A DNA stretch of 64,000 bases from assembly GCF_004664715.2 (NCBI RefSeq), contig NC_051070.1, positions 73,226,200 to 73,290,199 of the forward strand, in the 5' to 3' direction. The DNA is from Peromyscus leucopus. Lineage: Eukaryota > Chordata > Mammalia > Rodentia > Cricetidae. Every line of letters starts with the position of its first letter. Position 1 is the stretch's first letter. Positions 55,790-64,000 of the stretch are shown here, piece after piece. Made by a program: the position numbers and the translations under genes. The notes below the pieces were generated by a model. The model ran no database searches. It was not told the DNA's origin and worked only from the letters and a program-made list of their open reading frames with translations.

Positions 55790-56350
55790 TGTTCGCATGG
55801 CCAAGAACCTGAGACTAGATAGGTCTGAGACCTGGGGACAACCAAATACTACTGTTCTGCTAAAGGAATGTAATGATAAAATGACTCCTAATGACATTCT
55901 GCTGTACTCATAGATAAGCTCCTTGCTCACCCATCATTAGAGAGTCTTCCTCCTTCAGTAGTTGGGAACAAAGACCTACACCTGGAAAATGTACAGTGAG
56001 TAAAAGACCTTGGAACTCAGCCCTAAATGGTTTGTATCCATCAAATCTCTCTCCTCAGGGTCAAGGATCCCTGTAGAAGAGGAAGCAGAAAGAATGTAAG
56101 AGCCAGAGCATGTGGAGGCCACCAAGGAAACAAGTCTTCTGAACACAGAAGGACCAGTGCACATATGAACTCAGAGATTGAAGTATTCATAGGGCCTGCA
56201 AAGGTCTTGGCCACATGGGGTCTCAGCCTTGAGAGAAGTGGACACAAGCCCTTAACCCTAACTTAGAAACTATCTCCAATTGCTAACTGCTCACAAGTGA
56301 AAACTAACTTTTCTTCAAATAAAATCTTAATTGTGTTCTCAATGCGTGTG
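55790..56350 (+). repeat. Lx-type L1 3'UTR
   Basis: AAATGACTCCTAATGACATTCTGCTGTACTCATAGAT, TCAAGGATCCCTGTAGAAGAGGAAGCAGAAAGAATGTAAG and CATATGAACTCAGAGATTG are the sense-strand Lx 3'UTR, the complement of the type at 61085-62100. Confidence 0.65.
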
Positions 56351-56429
56351 CTACTGGGGTCTATTAAGACATTCTTTACCTGTGCCTATAAGTTCAGGCA
56401 TATTCCTTACTTTCTCCTAGATTAGGATG

Positions 56430-56745
56430 TGGTGATTTGAATAAAAATTGCCCTCATAGGCTCATATATGAATGAGTTTGAAAGTATTAAAAGGGCTAGG
56501 AAGTGTGGCCTTCTTGGAGGAGGTGTTCTGTGCTATGGAGTTTTGGCATCATCTCACTGGGAGATCGTTTCATTCCTTTCTCGCTGCCTGTTGTTAGACT
56601 CTACCTATCTGTCTCCTGTCCCACTTGCATTCTGAGTCACTGGTTTCCATTCCCGCTGGCAGTGTTCCTCTTTTTCTGCATTGCTACAGTAGTAACCTTA
56701 TAATATTGAAGTTTTGAAGCCTACTTCTGTCCTCCATGGTACCAC
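56430..56745 (+). repeat. Rodent dispersed repeat
   Basis: TGTGGTGATTTGAATAAAAATTGCCCTCATAGGCTCATAT followed by AGTGTGGCCTTCTTGGAGGAGG belongs to the same family, in the opposite orientation, as 14465-14860. Confidence 0.5.
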
Positions 56746-56764
56746 TTTAAATGTAAATAAAAAG

Positions 56765-56925
56765 CCTGAGAAATGGCTCAGCAGTTAAAGAGCCCTGGCT
56801 ACTCTTCCAATAGGACTTGGGTTTGATTCCTAGTAGCCACATGGTGGCGCCAATCATCTTTCACTCCAGTCCCAGGGGATCTGATGCCCTCTTCTGGCAG
56901 AAGCTAGGCATGAACTGGGTAAGAG
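56765..56925 (+). repeat. B2 SINE
   Basis: GAGAAATGGCTCAGCAGTTAAAGAGCCC (tRNA-like A-box head), TTGGGTTTGATTCCTAGTAGCCACATGGTGGC and GATCTGATGCCCTCTTCTGGCAG are B2 hallmarks. Confidence 0.88.
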
Positions 56926-56929
56926 GGAA

Positions 56930-57140
56930 TCTACAAATGGTTTTAATTTGTTTTTCCCTGATGGCTAAGGATGGTGAACATTTTAAAAACGTACTTTTGG
57001 ACATCTGAGTTTCTTCTTTTTGAGAACTGTTTGCTTATTTCGTTAGCCCAATTACTGATTGGAAAATGGGGTATTTCATACATAAGTTTTACATTATTTC
57101 TTCCTAGACAAAGGAGTGAAATCTATCTCTTGGTGATGTA
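56930..57140 (-). repeat. L1 ORF2 fragment, antisense
   Basis: GGTTTTAATTTGTTTTTCCCTGATGGCTAAGGATGGTGAACATT is antisense ORF2 C-terminal sequence. Confidence 0.55.
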
Positions 57141-57239
57141 CTGCTGTCAATTCCCTTAAAAATTAATCCCGTTCCCCAGCTAAGACTCCTAGCAATAGTT
57201 GAGAGGGTGCCTAAACTGGCCATCTCCTGTAATCAGATT

Positions 57240-57825
57240 GGTAACTACCCCAATTATCATCAGAGAGCCTTCATCTAGTGACTGATGGAAACAGATGCAG
57301 AGATCCACAGCCAAGCACTGGGCAGAGCTGGAGCAATCCTGTTAAAGAGATGGAGGAAGGATTGTATGAGCCATGGAGGGGGGGTCAAGGTCATCACAAG
57401 GGAACCCACCGAAACAACTAACCTGGACTCATAGGAGCTCACAGACTCTGGGCTGACAGCTAGGAAGCCTGCATGGGACCGATCTAGACCCTCTACATAT
57501 GTGTGACAGTTGTGTAGCTTGATGTAGTGGTGGGAGCAGGGCCTGTCCCTAATGCTTTGGGTGGCTTCCAGGAACCTGTTTCTCATACTGGATTGCCTTG
57601 CACAGCCTTAACAGGAGGGGAGGGGAGGAGCTTAGTCCTACCACAACTTGATATGCCATGCTTTGTTGACACCTGTGGGAGGCCTGGCCCCTTCTGAACA
57701 GAAACAGAGGAGGAGTGGAATGAGGGGTGGGGTGCGGGGAGGGAACGGGAGGAGAGGAAGAAGGGGAAACTGCGGTCTGGATGTAAAACAAACAAACAAA
57801 CAAACAAATAAATAAAAAAGAAGAC
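57240..57825 (+). repeat. Lx-type L1 3'UTR
   Basis: CAGAGATCCACAGCCAAGCAC, GTGTGACAGTTGTGTAGCTTGATG, ATGCCATGCTTTGTTGACACC, a G-rich purine tract (57705-57775) and an (AAAC)n tail. It is the longer form of the UTR at 41351-41678. Confidence 0.75.
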
Positions 57826-57839
57826 TTAAACCAGTTGGG

Positions 57840-58345
57840 CCAGGCAATCACCCAGCCAAGGAATTATTGTTTGCCCCTGGTCCCTGTACCCTCTGCCCCC
57901 AGGAAGGGTGATTTCCCCTAAAGCCATGCTAAAGAAAAGCGATGAATGATAATTCCCTTAATGAGACAATGTGCTTTTCCTTCCCTGTCTTTAGTGCAGT
58001 CACTTACCACGCCACAACCACACAGCTTGGTTAACCACTGCCTGCTTTGCTGAATTACTCAGGAAAACATAACTCCTTCTACCTTTTTGAATCACACTTC
58101 CCCCGGTGTGCTTCTTCCCTCTTCCTCTAGAGCTCCCTGTTCTCTTTGTCATGGCTGTCTGTCTGTCCATCATTTGGCTGCTTACTTCTGCTGGCCTCAC
58201 TGAAACAGCATGCCTTTTCCCTTCCTCCTTCAGGCAGCGGCTGAGATTTATAGCTTGCCTGTCCTGGTTCTTTTCTTTTAAACTCGAATAAAATTTTCAT
58301 TTAGCTTCTTTTAGAGTCTGTTCTTCAACTTCTTGATTAACAAGA
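57840..58345 (+). repeat. Candidate LTR
   Basis: A pyrimidine-rich stretch, then TCGAATAAAATTTTCATTTAGCTTC (AATAAA near 58286) and an R/U5-like end give the look of a retroviral LTR. The ends are not defined and the assignment is tentative. Confidence 0.35.
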
Positions 58346-58539
58346 CTAAGAACCTCAAGAGGGAACCCCGACTTCTCTAGTGATATTATCATCAAGTCCG
58401 GTAGACAAACCCAGATTTCTGGTGACATAATTCCCACGGTTCTTCCTGCTTCCTTTTTGCTTTCTGTGGTTCTCCCCATTTTTTTGACTTAGGCTCACTG
58501 GTGGGCTCTAATTGATTTTAGTGTATTTCTTTATGATTT

Positions 58540-58695
58540 TTTTTTTTTTGTTTTTTAGAGACAGGGTTTCTCTGTGTAGCTTTGTGCCTTTCCTGGAACT
58601 CATTTTGTAGCCCAGGCTGGCTCGAACTCACAGATTCGCCTGCCTCTGCCTCCTGAGTGCTGGGATTAAAGGCATGCGCCACCACCGCCCGGCTC
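58540..58695 (-). repeat. B1 SINE, antisense
   Basis: T-rich tail at 58540-58555, GAGACAGGGTTTCTCTGTGTAGC, CCTTTCCTGGAACTCATTTTGTAGCCC and a GCATGCGCCACCACCGCCCGGC head. A near-repeat of TTTATGATTTT on both sides suggests the target duplication. Confidence 0.9.
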
Positions 58696-58699
58696 TTTT

Positions 58700-59400
58700 A
58701 TGATTTTATTAACAGGAACATCTCTTTCTGGCCCACAGATTGTACTTCATTTCCATTGGCTAATTAATACTTAATAAATGATGTCATCTGGATTTCACAA
58801 ATATTTTGAATATCTCACAACTCACTTAACCCCCGCCACAGTTTTATACATGTACACAATTGGTTGTGACCACAGTCAGTTGATGACTTTTTTGACCCAC
58901 TGCATTTACTGGGGATGCATTAAGGGTTATTTACTGGAGCATGTACAATTTACCAGTGGCTACACTACTGAAGAAAAAGATGCTCTTTCTCTTTCTGGCA
59001 GCCATTTACTGACAACACATACTCAGGGCAGTGTGGAACCTCATGAGCTCCTTCCTTCTTCCAGGATAGAACATTGAATGGCCTAATCTTGTGTAAGTAT
59101 TGTTGCCATGGGTCATGGTTGCAGCGGCCATGTTATATACAGAAGATAGCACTTCACACCTTATCTTCCAGTCTTATATTCTTTATTCCACCTATCCCAC
59201 AATGTTCCTAGAACCTTGAAGGGATGATACAGGATGATACAACCTGTTTAGGGTTGAGCATCCAATAATCACTTCTCAGAACTTTGAGAAGTTATGAGTC
59301 TCTACATTAGCTATCATTCCTTGAAAAAAGAAGTTTCTTCTGCTCAAGGTTGAGAGAAATACCAGTCCATATGTAAAAATATAAATATTTTAAATTTGGT
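58700..59400. other. Unassigned intergenic DNA
   Basis: An open frame at 58778-59077 has no recognisable domain. Nothing else supported. Confidence 0.35.
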
Positions 59401-59404
59401 ATTT

Positions 59405-60625
59405 TATCCATTATCAAAACAACAATAGAAGGTTTCATGCAGGGTATGACCTCTTCAGACACATGTTTTGGCCAGGTTTATGATATGAGGAATTCATTCC
59501 TTCTGGTGGAGTGGGCCCCAAATCCAACAAGTAAGTGGTTGCTGAGCCCTCAATCATTCATGCGGCTACTGTACATACCTCACCTAGAAGGTACAGGGTT
59601 CCCAGCTAGGTAAGACAGTTGATGATGTGTCTTCCTCCCATCCTTATCAACCCCCTCCTTACATGTCTAAATCCACTACTTGATATTTTGTTTTCTGACC
59701 CATTTATTTTAACCAGGGCCATGGGATTAGAACATGCTGGGGGAGATCACAGGCCCTAGGCAGAAGCAAAAGCTGCTTTTGAGCTAAATTGATGTTTTAA
59801 GCTGCTTTTAATTTATGTTTATACACATGCTGCTCTTACCCTTAAAAAGATAAGCCTCTCCACTGAGCAGTGGTGAATGAAGATACAGTCGCACAAGGTA
59901 TGGGGAATAAGTGACAGATGACTATTCTATGCAGTCATTAGTTGATAGACACTAGGTTGGCTCCATTGCCTAGCTATTATGAATAGAACAGCAATGAACA
60001 TGGTTTTGGTGCAGGCATCTCTGTGGTAGGATATAGAGTCCTTTGGGTATATGTTTAGAAGTGATGTATTTGGGTCATATGGAAGTTGATTATTAGCTTT
60101 TTGAGAAATCTTAATGCCTGTTTCTACAGTGGCTGCACCAGTTTATATTCCCACACCACTAACAATTAAGAAGATTCCTTTTCCCCCAACATCCTTGCCG
60201 GCATTTGTTCATTTGTTATTTTTTTCTTGATAATAGTCATTCTGACTGGAGGAGATAGAAATCTCAAAGTAGTTTTAATTTAGATTTTTTTCTGTTGGCT
60301 AAGAATATTTAGTAGTTAAAAATACTTGTTAGCTATTTTTATTTCTTCTTTGGAGACTGTTCATTTCCTTTGCCCATTTTTAAAAATTGGGTTGTTTTTC
60401 TGGATATTTTTAGGTATTTGAATTCTTTATATATTCTAGATACTAACCTTCTGTCAAATGTGTAGCTGGCAAAAATTTCTTTCCAATCTCTTATTTCTTT
60501 ACCTGTTTGAAAATTTCATTTGTTATGTAGAATTTTTAATGTCACAATGTCTAATTTGTCACTTTTCTGCTTTATCACCTGAGCAATCGTAGTCTTATTT
60601 AGAAAGCCCTTACCTATACCTATGT
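59405..60625 (-). repeat. L1 3'UTR and ORF2 3' part, antisense
   Basis: 59430-59660 is antisense 3'UTR (GTGGGCCCCAAATCCAACAAGTAAGTGG). 59940-60625 is antisense ORF2 from its C-terminus inward (GAGTCCTTTGGGTATATG, GTGGCTGCACCAGTTTATATTCCC, GGGTTGTTTTTCTGG). Frames are broken. Confidence 0.65.
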
Positions 60626-60629
60626 CTTA

Positions 60630-60790
60630 AAAAATTATTACTTATGTGCATGTGTGTCTCTCTGTGTGTGCATACACAGGTATGTGTGGACATCCGTGGA
60701 GACCAGAAGAGGACATTAGATTTCCTAGAGCTAGAGTTAAAAGTTACAAGCTGCCTGACATGGGTGTTGGCTACCAGTTTGTCTTACAAG
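60630..60790 (-). repeat. B2/B4-type SINE, antisense
   Basis: GTGTGCATACACAGGTATGTGTGG, GGAGACCAGAAGAGGACATTAGATTTCCTAGAGCTAGAG and CATGGGTGTTGGCTACC are the reverse complement of a B2/B4 SINE. Confidence 0.6.
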
Positions 60791-60819
60791 GCCTTTGTTA
60801 TGTGAAGATATGCCTCTCT

Positions 60820-61060
60820 TGTCCCTTGTTTCTCCTAGTATTTTATCATGAAAATTAACTGGTTTTTGTCAAAGGACATCCCTACATCTATTGAGACACT
60901 CATATGATCACTCTCCTTGGGTCTATTTATGTAATGAATTACAGTTTTTTTTCCATTCTGGTTATTTTATTTATATGAAAGTACTATATTTTTATTTTTT
61001 GAGATTATAGTTTTTGAGAAATTGCATCATTTCTCTTTTCCCTTTCTTCTCTCCAAACAA
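60820..61060 (-). repeat. L1 ORF2 fragment, antisense
   Basis: GTCAAAGGACATCCCTACATCTATTGAGACACTCATATGATC and GTAATGAATTACAG are antisense ORF2 RT-domain sequence. Short and decayed. Confidence 0.5.
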
Positions 61061-61084
61061 TCTGATGCAACCCCACCACACTCT

Positions 61085-62279
61085 TTCACTCTTGTCCTTC
61101 TTTTTTAACCTTTAATTGAAAATACATTTTTTTTCTCATTTAAATATCCTGATTATGGTTTCTCTTCCTCAGGGAACTTCTCCCAGTTCCTCTGCACAGG
61201 CCCTCCAATCCAAATTCACACCCCTTTTCATTAGAAAGCAAACAGGCTTATAAGGGATAAAAATAAAATAAAAAAAAAAACTAACCCATTGGAATTGAAC
61301 AAAACAAACAGAAAGAAAGTGCCCAAGAGAAGGCACAAGAAACAGAGACCCACTTGTTCGCACATTTAGGAATCTCATAAAAACACTAAACTGGGAGCCA
61401 TAATATACACACAAGAGACCTGTAGAGCAAAGAGAGAGAAGAAAAGATATGTAACTAAAATAAAAAGTGGAAACAATAAGATGAAATGAAAACAAAGAAA
61501 GGAAAGCTCTTACACTACATTGTGAGACAATGATGAGGCAATGAATCTCCAGAGACACCACTGAGTTTGTTTTCTGTTGGATGTCTACCACTGGGCATGT
61601 GGCCTGCCTTTTAGAGTAGTTTGTTTTTCTAGTAAGACTCCCTTGGAGGAAGCTAAATTTTCATTATCCGTTGGACATGGCTTCTGAGTTAGGTGGGGGG
61701 CATGTGTCCACTTCTTCTTTCAGTTCTAAAACCCCATCTGGTGCAGACCTGGGCAGGCCCTGTGCATGCTGTCTCAGTCTCTGTGTGTCTGTCTTCATAT
61801 GTGCATCGACCATGTTGATTTAGAAGGCCTGTGTTCTTGATGTCCTCCATCCCCTCTTGTTCTTACACTCTTTCTGCCTCCTCTTTCTCAGGGTTCTCTG
61901 AGCCCTGAGGGGAGGGATCTGATGGAGATGTCCCATTTAGGGCTGAATGTTCTATGGTCTCTTACTCTCTTCATAATGTCTGGCTGTGGGTTTCTGTATT
62001 TGTTCCCTTCTCCTGCAGGAGGAAACTTCTTTGAATATGACTGAGCAAGGCACAGATCTATGAATACAGCAGGATATCATTAGGAGTCATTTAATTGCTC
62101 TATTCTTTTCCTTCCTTCCTTCCTTCCTTCCTTCCTTCCTTCCTTCCTTCCTTCCTTCCTTCCTTCCTTCCATCTTTCCTTCCTTCTTTTTTTCCTTCCT
62201 TCCTTTCTTCCTTCCTTCCTCCCTCCCTCCCTCCTTTCCTTCCTTCCTTCCTTCTTTCCTTCCTTCCTTCCTTCTTTCC

Positions 62280-62356
<77 letters not shown>

Positions 62357-63275
62357 TAGAACAGTAGTATTTGGTTTTATTCTAGGTCCCTGGGCTATCT
62401 AGTCTCAGGTTCTTGTTTCCCCCAAGCAGTGTCAGGTATGGGTTTCATCTCATGGAGTGAGCCTTCAGTAAAATCAGATATTAGTTGGCTACTCTCACAA
62501 TCTTTGTGCCACAACTGAAGTAGTACATCATGCAGGCTGGACATCACTGTAGATCAAAGGGTTTATAGCTGGGTTACTGTTGACATTTCTCCTTTGGTAA
62601 CATGCAGAGTATCGTCCTGTACCAAAGAGCTAGCATGTAGGTGTGAAGGCTCTAGGTAGGAACCAGCTTGATTTCTCCACATTCACTGAGTTGTATAGGT
62701 GTTGTCTTCAGCAATAGGGCCTTGACTTCAGTTTACGGGGAACAACATACAGTCACGGCAACAACCTAAGTTGTTTGGGAGTTTAATATCAACATATAAG
62801 TAAATACATACCATATTTGTCTTTCTGGGTCTGGGTTACCTCTTTCAGGATAATTATTTTCTATCACCCCATTTACCTGTGAATTCCACAATTTTATTCT
62901 CTTCAATGGCTGAGTACTATTCTGTTGTATAAATGTATCATGTTTTCTTTATTTCTTATCTGTTGATGGACATTGAAGCTGTTTCCATGTTTTGTCTGTT
63001 ATGAATAAAGCAGCAGTGAACATGGTTTAACAAGTGTCTCTGTTGTAGGACATAGAGTCCTTTGGGTATACACCTGAGTGGTATAGAGATCTCAAGGCCC
63101 ATTGGTTCCCATCTTCCTGAGGAACTGCCACACTGATTTCCATAGTGGCTGTACAAATTTGCACCCCCACCAGCAATGGATGAGTGTTCTTTTGTCTACA
63201 GTTCCTTGCCAGCATGAGCTGTTGCTTGTTCTATTGATCTTAGCCATCTGACAGTTGTAAGATGAGCAATTGTGG
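61085..63275 (-). repeat. L1 long 3'UTR and ORF2 tail, antisense
   Basis: A continuous antisense Lx-type 3'UTR: TTTTTAACCTTTAATTGAAAAT, GAAAGTGCCCAAGAGAAGGCACAAG, GTTCTTGATGTCCTCCATCCCC, GGTCCCTGGGCTATCTAGTC, CTTCAGCAATAGGGCCTTGAC. From about 62810 it becomes ORF2 (TTTCTGGGTCTGGGTTACC, TTTGGGTATACACCTGAGTGG, GATTTCCATAGTGGCTGTAC). The microsatellite at 62105-62352 lies inside. The open frame at 61169-61591 is UTR. Confidence 0.75.
62105..62352. repeat. Compound (TTCC)n/(CT)n microsatellite
   Basis: TTCC units to about 62285, with CCCT and TTTC variants, then (CT)n to 62352. All pyrimidine. Confidence 0.95.
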
Positions 63276-63289
63276 CATTTCTCTTCTCT

Positions 63290-63466
63290 TCTCTCCCCTC
63301 CACACAGTCTGATGCTTCCCAACTACTCCTTTTCATATCCATGGCCTATTCTTTAATTTTTATTAACATTTATACAATATATGTTGATCATATTATTTTC
63401 CCTTCTCAAGTCCTCTAGTTCCTTCTCACTTCCTTACTCACATAAATTTTGTGTTATTTCTCACCA

Positions 63467-63555
<89 letters not shown>

Positions 63556-64000
63556 AAAACAAAGAAACAGAAAACACAATATAAATAAAAGTCAAAACAG
63601 ACAATTGAGGAAAAAAGAAAAAGAAAGAAAACCAATAAGACAAAAAATTTACCAAAACAAAAAGCTCATATACAAATAAAAAAAAATTGGATTTTTTTTG
63701 TGTTGGCCAATTACTTCTGGAAATGGGATCCTTACTGGAGGGAGTTTGATATATACAGTGACAGTTGATTGGAGAAAACTGATTTTCCCTTCCTTAGTAA
63801 GTATCCATTGCAAACATCTTGGTTAGGTATGGGACTCTGTGTCCACTTTCTGTCCTCAGTGCTGGGATTTTGTCTGGTTGAATTTGTGCACGTTGTCATA
63901 GTTTCTGTGAGTCTGTATGTGTGTCTATCCTGTTGTATCTGGAAGACACGTTTTTCTTGGAGTCATCCACCACCTCTGGCTTTTATAATCTTTTGCTTCC
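63290..64000 (-). repeat. L1 3'UTR of another subfamily, antisense
   Basis: TTTAATTTTTATTAACATTTATAC and, after the microsatellite, TCCTTAGTAAGTATCCATTGC, GGGACTCTGTGTCCACTTTC and CCTGTTGTATCTGGAAGACACG follow an antisense rodent L1 3'UTR. It runs off the window end. Confidence 0.6.
63467..63553. repeat. (TC)n(AC)n compound microsatellite
   Basis: An uninterrupted CT run to 63524, then CA to 63553. Confidence 0.95.

Noticed and set aside
56765..56800. tRNA-like sequence
   Set aside because: It is the tRNA-derived head of a B2 SINE, not a tRNA gene. The same applies to the B3, B4 and ID heads elsewhere.
61169..61591. 140-codon minus-strand frame
   Set aside because: Part of an L1 3'UTR present elsewhere in the window without an open frame.

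Overview
The window is mammalian nuclear DNA from a muroid rodent, most likely a cricetid (deer mouse, vole or hamster group). The evidence is dense rodent repeats (B1, B2, B3/B4 and ID SINEs, many Lx-type L1 3' ends) and B1 copies whose 3' half reads GGCGCAAAGCTACACAGAG, a form I associate with Cricetidae. The species call is inference. No bacterial, organellar or CRISPR-type features are present.

The only host protein-coding genes I can support are three intact single-exon olfactory receptor (OR) genes. All are on the minus strand and belong to family OR11: 8194-9129 and 20755-21690 (an OR11G2-like pair) and 45945-46883 (OR11G/OR11H-like). This fits the OR11 cluster found on human 14q11 and mouse chr14. 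The first two are near-identical over their first 191 codons and then abruptly diverge, which looks like gene conversion. A putative splice acceptor precedes each coding exon, as is usual for OR genes. OR products are odorant-detecting GPCRs of olfactory sensory cilia that couple to Golf/adenylate cyclase.

Between and around the ORs the DNA is mostly retroelements. 1-8185: overlapping old L1/HAL1-like fragments and microsatellites. 9.2-20.7 kb: sparse region with SINEs, MIR and an old minus-strand L1 ORF2 split by a later plus-strand L1. 21.7-29.2 kb: mainly unassigned sequence with L1 3' ends, simple repeats and a B1 carrying a GGT expansion. 29.2-32 kb: endogenous-retrovirus-like DNA and an LTR. 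32.3-43.5 kb: an old minus-strand L1 interrupted by a full-length young L1 (34231-41170, 13-bp target duplication, intact ORF1, ORF2 broken once near its 3' end) and by a short plus-strand L1 (41351-41678, its own 13-bp duplication). 43.5-64 kb: OR3 followed by more L1, LTR, MIR and SINE fragments.

No novel multi-gene system is visible. The most informative observations are the conversion-like OR pair, the octad-repeat ORF1 and GC-rich tandem promoter of the young L1, the nested insertion history, and a paralogous block about 4.7-5 kb upstream of OR1 and OR2.
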